Origin: CAWBLP01 sp963789495
GTDB taxonomy: Bacteria > Pseudomonadota > Alphaproteobacteria > Acetobacterales > Acetobacteraceae
Length of the DNA: 64,000 bases
Reading direction: 5' to 3'
Assembly: GCA_963789495.1 (NCBI GenBank)
Contig: CAWBLP010000022.1
Location: forward strand, 124,001-188,000
The first letter of the stretch is position 1. Each line of letters begins with the position of its first letter. This document shows positions 36,424 to 45,667 of this stretch, one piece after another. The notes under the pieces were generated by a model, which saw nothing but the letters and a program-made list of their open reading frames with translations, was not told where the DNA came from and made no database searches. The position numbers and the translations under genes are program-made.

Positions 36424-38103
36424 CTACGCCTCGCAGCCCTCGTCGCGCAGCAGTTCGGTGACCACCTCGCCCGGCACATCGGCGCTGGTGAAGGCGCGGC
36501 CAATGCCGCGCGTCAGCACGAAATGCAACGCGCCGTCGCGCATTTTCTTGTCCCGCCGCATATGGCCGACCAGCGTCCCCGCCGAGAACCGCCGATTGAG
36601 CATGCCGAGTTCGGCTGGCAGGCCCATCGCCCCGACATGCGACACCACCCGCTCTGCCTCCGCCGAGGAGCAAAACCCCAGGCGGGCGGAGAGTTTGAAG
36701 GCGAGGCCGAGGCCGACGGCAACGCCTTCGCCGTGCAGCAGGCCGCCGGTGTAGCCGTACTCCGCCTCCAGCGCGTGACCGAAGGTATGGCCGAGGTTCA
36801 GCAGCGCGCGGCCGTCATTCGGCTTTTCCTCACGCTCATCGTCGCCCACCACCGCCGCCTTGAAGGCGCAGGCACGCTTGATCGCCTCGGCCTGCGCTTC
36901 GCGGTCGCCGCCGACGACGCCGGCGCCGTGCTGTTCGCACCAGGCGAAGAACGCCGCATCGCCGATCAGCCCGGCCTTCACGATCTCGGCGTAGCCCGCG
37001 CGCAGTTCGCGCGCCGGCAGCGTCGCCAGCGTGCCGGTGTCGGCCAGCACCATGCGCGGCTGGTAGAACGCGCCGACCAGATTCTTGCCGCGTTTCGTGT
37101 TCACGCCGGTCTTGCCGCCGACCGAAGAATCCACCTGCGACAGCAGCGTGGTCGGGATCTGCACGAAGGGCAGTCCGCGCAACGTCGTGGCGGCGGCGAA
37201 ACCGGCCAGGTCACCAACGACGCCGCCGCCCAGCGCGATCACCGCGGTGCGGCGCTCGACCCGCGCTTCCAGCAGTTGGTCGACGACGTCCAGATAGGTG
37301 TCGAGATTCTTCGACGCCTCACCGGCCGGCACCACGATCTGGCTTGCCGCGATGGCCGTGTCTGCCAGCCCGGCCATCAGTGTGGCGAGATGCAACCGCG
37401 CCACCGTCTCGTCGGTGATCACCACGGCGCGCTTTTGCGGCAGGCGGGGTGCCAGCAGCGCGCCCGCGCGGGACAGCAGGTTGTCGCCGATCACCACCTC
37501 ATAGCTTGTACTGGGTAGCGCCACCGCCAGCCGCCGTGGCGGGCGCCATGCGGCCAGCGCGGTGAGCACCTGGGTGGTGGTGACGTCCGGGCTTTCCTCA
37601 CCGCAATCGACGATCAGGTCGGCCTCAGCATAGATCGGATAACGCTGCCCGATCAGCCGCTCGAGGATCTCCCCGGGATTGCCGTCCGCCAGCAGGGGCC
37701 GGTTGTCCCGGGTCGCGACCCGGCGCACCAGTGTAGGCAGTGGGCAGCGCAGCCAGATCGACACCGCCTCCTCGCGTGCCACCGCGCGGGTTTCCGGGTC
37801 CATGAACGCCCCGCCGCCGAACGCCAGCACCAGCGGATCGCCCGCCAGCAGCCGGCAAATCACCCGCCGCTCGCCGTCGCGGAAAGCCTGCTCACCGTAG
37901 CGTGAAAACAGCTCGGGGATGGAGCAGCCGGCGGCCAGTTCGATCTCCGAATCGGCGTCGCGAAACGGCAGGCCGAGTCGCGCGGCCAGCCGCCGCCCGA
38001 TCGAGGTCTTACCGGCGCCCATCAGCCCGACCAGCACGACGCTGCGGCCCGCCAGCGTGTCGGGCAGGGAAACGCTCTCCTTGAGCGCGGTGTTGCGTGT
38101 CAT
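36424..38103 (-). CDS. aroKB: Fused shikimate kinase / 3-dehydroquinate synthase
   Basis: A 559-residue two-domain enzyme of the shikimate pathway. Residues 1-180 are shikimate kinase, with P-loop GLMGAGKTSIGRRLA and the shikimate-binding FGGGAFMDPETRA. Residues from about 190 are dehydroquinate synthase (YEVVIGDNLL, GGGVVGDLAGFAAAT, DSSVGGKTGVN, LNLGHTFGHALE, HGEGVAVGLG). In most alphaproteobacteria the two are separate neighbouring genes, whereas here no stop or start separates them. The start ATG at 38103 gives a normal kinase N-terminus. The 3' end lies six bases from the glcB stop, converging. Confidence 0.94.
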   Translation of the reverse strand: MTRNTALKESVSLPDTLAGRSVVLVGLMGAGKTSIGRRLAARLGLPFRDADSEIELAAGCSIPELFSRYGEQAFRDGERRVICRLLAGDPLVLAFGGGAFMDPETRAVAREEAVSIWLRCPLPTLVRRVATRDNRPLLADGNPGEILERLIGQRYPIYAEADLIVDCGEESPDVTTTQVLTALAAWRPPRRLAVALPSTSYEVVIGDNLLSRAGALLAPRLPQKRAVVITDETVARLHLATLMAGLADTAIAASQIVVPAGEASKNLDTYLDVVDQLLEARVERRTAVIALGGGVVGDLAGFAAATTLRGLPFVQIPTTLLSQVDSSVGGKTGVNTKRGKNLVGAFYQPRMVLADTGTLATLPARELRAGYAEIVKAGLIGDAAFFAWCEQHGAGVVGGDREAQAEAIKRACAFKAAVVGDDEREEKPNDGRALLNLGHTFGHALEAEYGYTGGLLHGEGVAVGLGLAFKLSARLGFCSSAEAERVVSHVGAMGLPAELGMLNRRFSAGTLVGHMRRDKKMRDGALHFVLTRGIGRAFTSADVPGEVVTELLRDEGCEA

Positions 38104-38154
38104 GGTCGTGAAGGCTAGCACAGCGCCAACCGGGCGGCCACGACGGCAGTCCGA

Positions 38155-38319
38155 ATGCAGGAGCTGTGGCGCAATCGCATGATCCGCATTTTCCTGATCG
38201 TGGTACTCCTCGGCGTGGTGCTCGGGCTGGGGGGCCTGGCGTATCTCGGCATGTTTCCGCCGAACCCGCAGCCGCATCCGGTGGAGAAGACGCTGTCGAA
38301 CGACCGCCTGGGACATTGA
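38155..38319 (+). CDS. 54-residue single-span membrane protein
   Basis: A short gene between aroKB and xerD encoding MQELWRNRMIRIFLIVVLLG and onward: a Val/Leu/Gly-rich membrane helix, then AYLGMFPPNPQPHPVEKTL, ending NDRLGH. The positive N-terminus and single helix suggest an inner-membrane protein with its C-terminus outside. An alternative ATG at 38179 begins MIRIF. It is divergent from aroKB (51 bp) and lies 49 bp before xerD on the same strand. The periodic helix and proline-rich tail look like real coding. No family name known to me. Confidence 0.6.
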   Translation: MQELWRNRMIRIFLIVVLLGVVLGLGGLAYLGMFPPNPQPHPVEKTLSNDRLGH

Positions 38320-38368
38320 TGGATCGCTCCCCATCGATGGCTCGCCCATTGCGATCGATCCTCCGTTG

Positions 38369-39268
38369 ATGGATCGCCACGTCGAAGCGTTCCTGGAGAT
38401 GCTGGCAGCCGAACGCGGCGCAGCGCGCAACACCCTGGCCGCCTACGCGGCCGACCTGAGCGATTTTTCCGCGTTTGCCGCATCGCGCGGACAGACGCCC
38501 GCCGGCGCCGACGCCGCCACACTGCAAGCCTACATGGCCGGCCTGCAGATCGCGGGCCTCGCCGCCCGCACCGCCGCGCGACGGTTGTCGGCGCTGCGCC
38601 AGTTGCACCGTTTCCTGTTGCGGGAGGGACTCCGGACCGATGACCCGACATCGCTGCTGGACACACCTCGCCTGCCCCGCTCACTGCCGAAATACCTGAC
38701 CGAGGCCGAGGTGGATTCGCTGCTGGCGGCCGCCGAACGCCACCCCGGCCGGCCCGGTGCCATCGCCCGCGCCGCGCTGGAAATCCTCTACGCCACCGGC
38801 ATGCGGGTGTCGGAGCTGCTGTCGCTGCCCCGCGGGGCGCTGACCGGGGATGCGGTGCTGCTTCTGATCCGCGGCAAGGGCGGCAAGGAACGTATGGTGC
38901 CACTGTCCGACGCCGCCCGGGACGCCGCCGCTGCGCTGGTTGCGGTCACCGGCGATGCCTGCCGCTTTCTGTTTCCCGGCCGTGATCCGCGGCGCGCCAT
39001 GACGCGGCAGGGCTTCTTCCTGCTGCTGAAGCACATCGCGCTGGAAGCGGGGCTGGACCCGGCCCGGGTCTCGCCGCACGTGCTGCGGCATTCCTTCGCC
39101 TCTCATCTGCTGGCACGGGGTGCCGACCTGCGCAGCCTGCAGCTGCTGCTGGGCCATTCGGATATCGCGACGACGCAGATCTACACGCACGTGCTGGCGG
39201 AGCGGCTGCAGCGCCTGGTGGAGGCGCACCACCCGCTGGCCCGTCCCGCCGCCGCACCGGGCGCATAG
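38369..39268 (+). CDS. xerD: Tyrosine recombinase XerD
   Basis: A 299-residue site-specific recombinase acting with XerC to resolve chromosome dimers at dif. The N-terminal SAM-like core-binding domain is MDRHVEAFLEMLAAERGAA. The catalytic domain shows Arg in ATGMRVSELLSL, Lys in RGKGGKERMVPL, HVLRHSFASHLL, LLGHSDIATTQIYTHV with the nucleophilic Tyr. The ATG at 38369 immediately follows a TTG and gives the standard length. Its sequence fits XerD better than phage integrases, and no att-like repeats were seen nearby. Confidence 0.93.
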   Translation: MDRHVEAFLEMLAAERGAARNTLAAYAADLSDFSAFAASRGQTPAGADAATLQAYMAGLQIAGLAARTAARRLSALRQLHRFLLREGLRTDDPTSLLDTPRLPRSLPKYLTEAEVDSLLAAAERHPGRPGAIARAALEILYATGMRVSELLSLPRGALTGDAVLLLIRGKGGKERMVPLSDAARDAAAALVAVTGDACRFLFPGRDPRRAMTRQGFFLLLKHIALEAGLDPARVSPHVLRHSFASHLLARGADLRSLQLLLGHSDIATTQIYTHVLAERLQRLVEAHHPLARPAAAPGA

Positions 39269-39729
39269 GGGGCAGGTCGATGCCGGCGGATGTTCCACCG
39301 GCTGTCGGATGCGCGTGCGCGCCGGCGATGACCGGGGGAGCGTAGCCAGCCGTGGGTCCCGGGTCTTTGCCCGGGACGACGGTGTCGGGTCAGCTGGTCG
39401 CTCCCGTGGCGGCCCAAAGGCAAATGGGCCAGCGACCTGCCGCTGACAGTTGCGGCGCAGCCGCCGAGATATCCCCCGGACCGAAGTCCAGCCGGGACTC
39501 ACGGCTCAGCTTTTCACCCGCTCGCGCGGGATCATCGATACATGAGGGTGTATATGTCCCTATGGGACGCAACGGGCACCGCGGTGCGGCGAAAGCAGCC
39601 GCGGGTTGTGCCGCTGGAACGGTAACGCGATGCTGCGCTGCCAACGCGGTCGAGCCATAGGCGCGGCCGCATTCCCGGTGCCTGGCCAAACCGGACCGGC
39701 GTGACCGGGCTGCGCGAAGGAGGACACAC
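39269..39729. other. Intergenic region between xerD and the hydroxylase gene
   Basis: A 461-bp gap with no convincing gene. It contains a perfect hairpin (39356-39377, listed separately). A strong ribosome-binding site, AAGGAGG at 39717-39723, lies six bases before the next start. The remainder is GC-rich sequence of no recognised kind, and should hold the promoter of the next gene. Confidence 0.45.
39356..39377. repeat. Perfect hairpin downstream of xerD
   Basis: GTCCCGGG at 39356-39363 pairs with CCCGGGAC at 39370-39377 around a six-base loop TCTTTG. No T-run follows. It may act as a transcript end for xerD or be an REP-like element; it lies 87 bp after the stop codon. Confidence 0.5.
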
Positions 39730-41267
39730 ATGCGACCCGAGGACGTCATCGCCGATCGGAAGCGTCCCTTCACGGGCGCGGAATATATGCAAAGCCTGCG
39801 CGACGGCCGCGAGGTCTATATCGACGGCGAACGCGTCGCCGACGTCACCAGCCATCCCGCGTTCCGCAACGCGGTACGCTCGATCGCGCGGCTGTACGAC
39901 GCGCTGCACGATCCGGCGCGCCAATCGGTGCTGACCTGCCCGACCGACACCGGGTCAGGCGGCTATACCCATCGTTACTTCCGCGTCGCCCGCTCGCGCG
40001 ACGACCTGGTGAATTCGCAGGGCGCAATCGCGGAATGGGCGCGCATGACCTACGGCTGGATGGGCCGCACCCCCGACTACAAAGCCGCCTATACCAACAC
40101 ACTCGGCGCCAACCCCGAGGTACTACGGCCCCTACGCCGACAACGCCCGCACCTGGTACAAGCGCGCGCAGGAAACCGTGCCGTTCATGAACCACGCCAT
40201 CGTCAATCCGCCCGTGGATCGGCACAAGCCGGCCGAACAGGTGAAGGATGTCTTCGTGAGCGTGCAGAAGGAGGTGGACGGCGGCATCATCGTCTCCGGC
40301 GCCAAGGTGGTCGCCACGTCGGCCGCGTTCACCCACTACAATTACATGGGCCAGAGTTCCAAGACAGCGACAGAAGATCTCGACATGTCGCTGATGTTCA
40401 TCGTGCCGATCGACGCGCCGGGTCTGAAGCTGTTCTGCCGCACGTCCTACGAACGCGCCGCCCAGAGGAATGGCTCGCCATTCGACTACCCGCTGTCGTC
40501 GCGCTTCGACGAGAACGACGCGATCTTCGTGCTCGACAAGGTGTTCGTGCCCTGGGAGGACGTGTTCATCTATCGCGACCCGGCACGGGTGCTGAGCTTC
40601 TATCCGCGCTCCGGTTTCACCAACGGCTTCCTGTTCCAGGGCTGTACACGCTTCGCGGTGAAGCTGGATTTCCTGTGCGGCCTGCTGAGCAAGGCGCTGC
40701 GCTGCACCGGCGGGGACGATGCCCGCGGCAACCAGACGCTGCTGGGCGAGGCCGTCGCCTGGCGCAACCTGTTCTGGTCCCTGTCGAACGCCATGGCGCA
40801 CAATCCCGACAAATGGCAGGGCGACGCGGTGCTGCCGCAACTGCATGCCGGCCTGGCCTATCGCGTGTTCGCGCCCGACGCCTATCCGCGCATCAAGGAC
40901 ATCGTCGAGCGCACCGTCACCTCCGCGCTGATCTATCTGCCATCCTCGGTGAAGGACTTTGCCAACCCGGCGATCGAACCCTATCTGCGGCAATATGTCC
41001 GCGGCTCGTACGGGATCGAGTACCGAGGAGCGCATCAAGATCATGAAACTGCTGTGGGACGCGGTCGGCACCGAGTTCGGCGGCCGGCACGAGCTGTACG
41101 AGCGGAATTATGCCGGCGGCTGGGAGGACATCCGGCTGCAGACGCTGACCGGCGCGCAACGCGGCGGCGACATGGCGAAGATGGAGGCGCTGGTGGACCG
41201 GTGCATGGCGGATTACGACAGCAAGGGCTGGACCGGCGAAACCTGGTGCGGACCGGACGACGCCTGA
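39730..41267 (+). CDS. 4-hydroxyphenylacetate 3-hydroxylase-type oxygenase (HpaB family), two frame breaks
   Basis: FADH2-dependent aromatic hydroxylase family (HpaB). It starts MRPEDVIADRKRPFTGAEYM and continues through YMGRTPDY-type sequence (GWMGRTPDYKAAYTNTLGAN). An extra G at about 40119 breaks the frame before YYGPYADNARTWYKRAQETV. The next long segment holds NHAIVNPPVDRHKP, GGIIVSGAKVVATSAAFTHY and VPWEDVFIYRDPARV. Another extra base near 41014 precedes STEERIKIMKLLWDAVGTEF. Corrected length is about 511 residues, normal for the family. No flavin reductase (HpaC) gene is adjacent, so substrate and partner are unknown. Confidence 0.88.
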
Positions 41268-41782
41268 TCCGGTCGCAGATGACCGAGATGCGTCAGACAC
41301 CGCCCGGGTGACTCGCAGACAATTGGCATGCCTGCACGGTGGACGCGTCGTCGTACGTGGCCGCCGGGTCAACCAATCAACAGCGTCGCTGAGACGGTCG
41401 GTCCGGACGTGGTCGGTGCGGCGCTGCTGACCTGCCCGGAGACACCGACGCCACAGCATCCGGCGTGCCGGACGAGACCGGAATGGATCGGGTGCGCGCG
41501 GGGATCGTTGCCGATCCATCGATCGGCGATGACGCGCCGGACACATTGTGCCGCCGCGCCCTCGGCAGCAAGGGGACGCGTGTCGTCCTTCAGGCCGCCG
41601 CACTACCGCGCGACGCGAACGACAATGAGACGCGATGTGCTGCTGCACGCGGCCTTGCCGATGTCCCGCCAGCCGACGCCTTGAACCCGCCCGCCGAGTT
41701 GCCGAGGCCGTCCGCCTGCCCCGCCCCCTACACAAAATCTTAACGCACGGCACCTAGGCTTTCCGTATTGGGCAACAAGAAA
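41268..41782. other. Intergenic region upstream of the GGDEF-hemerythrin gene
   Basis: A 515-bp stretch without a supported gene. Several frames cross it but give no recognisable protein. The last 70 bases are less GC-rich (CTACACAAAATCTTAACGCA) and may hold the promoter of the downstream signalling gene. No repeats or hairpins of note were seen. Confidence 0.4.
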
Positions 41783-43114
41783 ATGCCGTGCGATATGCAG
41801 GATGTTAAGATTCAGCCAGAGGTCGACCATCTGGATCCACAGTTACTCGGCCGATTCCTTTTGAACAGTCACGTGTTCGCACTCGCTGCGGTCCATGATG
41901 GCCGGATCATCTTCGCCAACCCCGCGTTTCACGCGGAATTCCACGCAACCGCCTCGCTGCTCGGGATCGCCCTGAAGGACATCGTCGCGGAACGCGATCA
42001 TGAGCGTCTGACCGCGGCGCTGGCCGCGACCGACCATGCGCCCACCAGCCTGTTTGCCACCGGGTTGCGTGGTGCCGAACCCTCCTTCGAGATGGAACTC
42101 AATCTGGAGATCACCCGGCTGAACGGCGCGCCGACCGTGATCGCGCTGGCCTGGGACATCACCGGGCAGCACAGGCTCAAGGAGCAGCTGACATATCTCG
42201 CCTACAGCGATGCACTGACCGGTCTGCCCAATCGTGCGCTGTTCTCCGATCGGCTGCACCAGGCGGTGCTCGACGCCCGTCGCTACGACACCCTGTTCGC
42301 CACGTTGATGCTGGACCTCGACGGGTTCAAGAGCATCAACGACAGCTACGGGCACGACGCCGGAGACACCGCCTTGCAGATCGTCGCACAGCGGCTGCAG
42401 TGCTGCATCCGCGAGAGCGACACGCTGGCGCGACTGGGCGGAGATGAATTCGCCGTGCTGCTGCCCAGGGTGCCGGACGGCGAGGCCGCCGCCGCGGTTG
42501 GGCAACGTATGATCATGGCGTTGCAGGAGCCACTGGACCTCGGCGCGCAGCAGGTCTCGCTCGGCGTCAGCATCGGCGTGGCGATATATCCGGCCCACGC
42601 AAGCTCAGTCGATGCCCTGATGGTCGCCGCCGACATGGCGCTGTATCGCGCAAAACGCACGGGAAAGAATCGGGTCCATTGGGCCTTGGAACCGGACAAT
42701 GCCGATACCACACCGATCCCACCCCTTGCCTGGAGCGTGGCGTATGCCATCGGCGTTGATGAGATCGACCAGCAGCACGCCCGTCTGGCCGGCCTGATCA
42801 ATGCCGTATCCGCCGCACTGACCAACGGCGCAGATCAGGAAATCATCGGCGCCTGCCTGCATGAACTGATCCGGTATGCGGGGTTTCATTTCGCCACGGA
42901 GGAACGTTTGATGGCGGAGCATCAGCTGGACGACCTGGCGCCCCACCGCGCCGCGCACCGGCGGTTGCTGCGCGACCTGCAGACATTGGAGGTCGACGGC
43001 GATCTTGGTAGCATCAGCCTGATCCAGCGCTACCTGCAGGAATGGCTGTTCCGCCACATCGAGGAATTCGACCGCCGGCTGGGCCGTGCTCTGATCGCCC
43101 GCGGCAGCCACTGA
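41783..43114 (+). CDS. PAS-GGDEF-hemerythrin signalling protein
   Basis: A 443-residue soluble protein with three domains. A PAS domain (about 20-135) precedes a diguanylate cyclase domain containing DALTGLPNRALFSDRL and the active-site LGGDEFAVLLPR; the upstream RESD is a typical inhibitory I-site. The C-terminal 130 residues form a hemerythrin domain, with iron ligands in DEIDQQHARL, FHFATEERLM, PHRAAHRRLL and FRHIEEFDRR. It should make cyclic-di-GMP under control of oxygen or redox through the di-iron site. No EAL domain. The ATG at 41783 is used; a TTG at 41768 is possible. Confidence 0.9.
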   Translation: MPCDMQDVKIQPEVDHLDPQLLGRFLLNSHVFALAAVHDGRIIFANPAFHAEFHATASLLGIALKDIVAERDHERLTAALAATDHAPTSLFATGLRGAEPSFEMELNLEITRLNGAPTVIALAWDITGQHRLKEQLTYLAYSDALTGLPNRALFSDRLHQAVLDARRYDTLFATLMLDLDGFKSINDSYGHDAGDTALQIVAQRLQCCIRESDTLARLGGDEFAVLLPRVPDGEAAAAVGQRMIMALQEPLDLGAQQVSLGVSIGVAIYPAHASSVDALMVAADMALYRAKRTGKNRVHWALEPDNADTTPIPPLAWSVAYAIGVDEIDQQHARLAGLINAVSAALTNGADQEIIGACLHELIRYAGFHFATEERLMAEHQLDDLAPHRAAHRRLLRDLQTLEVDGDLGSISLIQRYLQEWLFRHIEEFDRRLGRALIARGSH

Positions 43115-43239
43115 CCCCGCACGCCAGTGGGGTGGGGAGCGACCAGTGTCGCGGCGTTGCCTCCGCTGCAACGCAATCGTGAGCCACGCAGATCACGCAG
43201 CGCCGAACGGTCCTGAGCCTGATCCGTTGCACCGATCGG

Positions 43240-43998
43240 ATGAACCGCAACGGATTGCGCGCAATGGTGCCTGGCTGGCTGCATGACCTATCGATCGCTT
43301 ATCTGCTGTTCGGCGCCGCCTGCGCGCTGATCGTGGCGGCGGACGAGGTACGCCATCCGCAGCATATGTGGATCATGAACGTGGTCTGGCCGGTGACCGC
43401 CCTGTTCGGTTCGGCCTGGGTGCTGTGGCAGTACTTCACTTACGGTCGACTGGCTGAACACCAGCGGGCACATGCTGCGATGCAGCGCGGCGAGGAGATG
43501 CCGAACAAGAAGTACACGCCGTTCCCCGTCGCGGTCGGCAACGGCGCACTGCATTGTGGGTCCGGTTGCACGCTCGGCGATATCGTTGCGGAATGGCTGG
43601 CTTTCGCCGTGCCGGGCATCGCGGTGGCGTTTGGTTGGCACCATATTTTCGGCGTACGCATGTTCGCCGTCTGGGTGTTCGACTACATTTGCGCCTTCGG
43701 CTTCGGCATCCTGTTCCAGTACTACACCATCAAGCCAATGCGCGGCCTTTCGGTCGGTCGCGGACTGTGGGAGGCGCTGAAGGCCGACACGCTGTCGCTG
43801 ACCGCCTGGCAGGTCGGCATGTACGGCTTCATGGCGCTGGCCTATTTCGTCATCTTCGGCATGGCACTCGGAACCAGGCTGGAAGTCGATTCGGTGGAAT
43901 TCTGGTTCATGATGCAGATCGCCATGCTGTGCGGGTTTGCCACCGCCTATCCGGTGAACTGGTGGTTGATCCGCAGCGGTATCAAGGAACGCATGTAA
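43240..43998 (+). CDS. DUF4396-type membrane protein
   Basis: A protein of up to 252 residues with six to seven hydrophobic segments. It begins MVPGWLHDLSIAYLLFGA from the second possible start (43264) and contains HCGSGCTLGDIVAEW, HHIFGVRMFAVWVFDYICAF and TAYPVNWWLIRSGIKERM, features of the DUF4396 family. The family's function is unknown; paired Cys/His residues suggest metal binding. It lies downstream of the GGDEF-hemerythrin gene on the same strand, 125 bp away. Confidence 0.8.
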   Translation: MNRNGLRAMVPGWLHDLSIAYLLFGAACALIVAADEVRHPQHMWIMNVVWPVTALFGSAWVLWQYFTYGRLAEHQRAHAAMQRGEEMPNKKYTPFPVAVGNGALHCGSGCTLGDIVAEWLAFAVPGIAVAFGWHHIFGVRMFAVWVFDYICAFGFGILFQYYTIKPMRGLSVGRGLWEALKADTLSLTAWQVGMYGFMALAYFVIFGMALGTRLEVDSVEFWFMMQIAMLCGFATAYPVNWWLIRSGIKERM

Positions 43999-44013
43999 CC
44001 GGCCGCAGCCCCG

Positions 44014-44093
44014 GTCAGCCGAGCATTGGGTCAACCGAACATTGGTTTATCCGAACATTTCGGCAGCCGAATACCAGGTCAGCCGAACATCCG
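44014..44093. repeat. Five 16-bp tandem repeats overlapping the cheZ 3' end
   Basis: Units are GTCAGCCGAGCATTGG, GTCAACCGAACATTGG, TTTATCCGAACATTTC, GGCAGCCGAATACCAG and GTCAGCCGAACATCCG. The last unit carries the final codons (Met-Phe-Gly) and stop of cheZ, so the array looks like copies of the gene's own end extended downstream. Confidence 0.85.
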
Positions 44094-44666
44094 ATCGACA
44101 TCGTCCTGGCCAAGGTCTGGCCCGGCCGGCGTCGCCTCCGGTTCGCGGGGGACAGCCTGCGTCTGTGCCTCCTCCGGCATGCCCGCCAAGGTGCCGAGCA
44201 TGCTTTCCACCTGCTGCAAATGCTCGATGGCGCGACGGACACGCTGGCCGGTGAGGTCCTGAAACGTGCAGGCCTCGAAGATGGCGTTCACCCGCTCGGA
44301 GACAGCCTCGACTGAGCGCGGATCGCTGCCGGCATGCAGCCAGTCGCCGATCGCCTCCGCCGCCTCCATGATGCGATTGGCCGCCGCTTCCGTGGTCTGC
44401 ACCACGGCTTCCAGCTCCAGTCCGCTGTTGCGGGCGGAGGCAACCGGCGCCGCCACCAGCTTACCGATCTGCTCGTGGATGCGGGTAAGCTGTCCCGTCA
44501 GGTTGGTCTCGCTGAAATCCATCAGCTGAACGGTGGCATGGATTTCCGCGCTGAGTTCCGCGATCCGGCGATCCACGAAGCGTCTGAGCTCGTCGAAGGC
44601 AACACCAATCTCAGCCCGGACGGACGCACGCACGCGCTTATCCAGATCCGCATCTGTCTCGGCCAC
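44079..44666 (-). CDS. cheZ: Chemotaxis CheY phosphatase CheZ
   Basis: A 195-residue helical protein. The active-site helix shows ACTFQDLTGQRVRRAIEHL with the catalytic Gln of the CheZ signature, and the C-terminus QDDVDRMFG is the CheY-binding tail. CheZ dephosphorylates CheY-P to reset flagellar motor signalling. No other che or flagellar genes are in the window. The start ATG at 44666 gives MAETDADLDKRVR. Its final codons overlap the 16-bp tandem array. Confidence 0.9.
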   Translation of the reverse strand: MAETDADLDKRVRASVRAEIGVAFDELRRFVDRRIAELSAEIHATVQLMDFSETNLTGQLTRIHEQIGKLVAAPVASARNSGLELEAVVQTTEAAANRIMEAAEAIGDWLHAGSDPRSVEAVSERVNAIFEACTFQDLTGQRVRRAIEHLQQVESMLGTLAGMPEEAQTQAVPREPEATPAGPDLGQDDVDRMFG

Positions 44667-44789
44667 GATCGTACCGCCTCCGTATCCGCCGGTGCCGCAC
44701 CGCGTGCCGAAAGGTCCGTCGCCGTGGCGAGGAATGCCATGGCGGCGTCAGGGGCAATCGGGCAACCGTCCCACTCTGAGCGGGTGTCG

Positions 44790-45563
44790 TTAAGGCCGGG
44801 TAAAGTCCGGCGCGTCGCGCCGCAGTCTCGCGGCAATCGCCGCCGCGTTCGGCTGGCCGATGGCGTCCAGCGCCTGCAGCACCGTGTCACGCAGTCCCGG
44901 CTGCGCCCGCGCGACACGTGCCAGCAGCACCGCCTCATCCGCCCCGGCGAGCGGCACGATCGCGGCGATGATCGCCGGCGACGGGGCGGTGAGCAGCAGG
45001 CGCAGCAGGGCCGGGCGCGCTTCCGATCGCCCCAGCCGTCCCAAGGCGCAGGCCGCTGCCTCGGAGACCGGCGGGTTGAGGTCGCCCAGCAGGTCGATCA
45101 GCAGCGCCACCACCTCACCGCCGGAGCGGGCGCAGTGGCAGGCGGCGACCCGCATCGTCGGATCGCAGTGGCGCATTCCGTCCAGCAGCAGTCGGGTCGG
45201 GACACGGATGCCGAGATGGGCAGCGGCATCCAGGGCATCGCGCCGGCCCGGCCCGTTCACCACGCCATCGGCCAGGATCCGGCTCAGCGCAGCCGCTGCC
45301 GCACTGCCGCCGATCGCGGCCAGCGCCCGCAGCGCCGCCTGCTGGTCGCGCAGGACTTGCCGCAATCCGAACCCCTTGTAGCGACGGCACAGCGCCTCCA
45401 GCAGCGGCACCGCCGCCTGCAACCGCCGATGCCCGACCGCCTGCGCCAGCAGCGTCGCATCCGCCGGACGCGCGTTCGGCAACGCCGCGAGCAGGGCTGC
45501 ATCGTCCATTCCGGCCGAATCGAGCGGGTCCGGTACAGGCAGATGGCGGCGCGGCTTGCTCAT
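44790..45563 (-). CDS. HEAT-repeat protein
   Basis: A 257-residue protein of repeated helix pairs. Repeats are seen as LLAQAVGHRRLQAAVPLLEAL, ALRALAAIGGSAAAAALSRIL, EVVALLIDLLGDLNPPVSEA, ACALGRLGRSEARPALLRLL and LLARVARAQPGLRDTVLQAL. This is a HEAT/PBS-lyase-type scaffold for protein-protein contact; no enzymatic motif. The ATG at 45563 begins MSKPRRHLPVPDP. It lies between cheZ and rodA on the same strand, 104 bp after rodA, so it may be co-transcribed with either. Confidence 0.8.
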   Translation of the reverse strand: MSKPRRHLPVPDPLDSAGMDDAALLAALPNARPADATLLAQAVGHRRLQAAVPLLEALCRRYKGFGLRQVLRDQQAALRALAAIGGSAAAAALSRILADGVVNGPGRRDALDAAAHLGIRVPTRLLLDGMRHCDPTMRVAACHCARSGGEVVALLIDLLGDLNPPVSEAAACALGRLGRSEARPALLRLLLTAPSPAIIAAIVPLAGADEAVLLARVARAQPGLRDTVLQALDAIGQPNAAAIAARLRRDAPDFTRP

Positions 45564-45667
45564 GGAGGAACTCAACCGACGCGAACAGGTCACCTTGCCT
45601 CTGCTCCATGGCACGATGATGCCGCGACGGCCGGCGCGATCAACCCTGCAGACCGGCGCGACCCAGG

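Noticed and set aside
36419..37518. A very long open frame continuing from glcB to 37518
   Set aside because: It arises from one extra G near 36308. Past that point the protein has no malate synthase or other sense and is antisense to the clear aroKB gene.
38369..39268. The xerD-like gene as a phage or island integrase
   Set aside because: Length and motifs fit XerD, and no att-like direct repeats or phage genes flank it.
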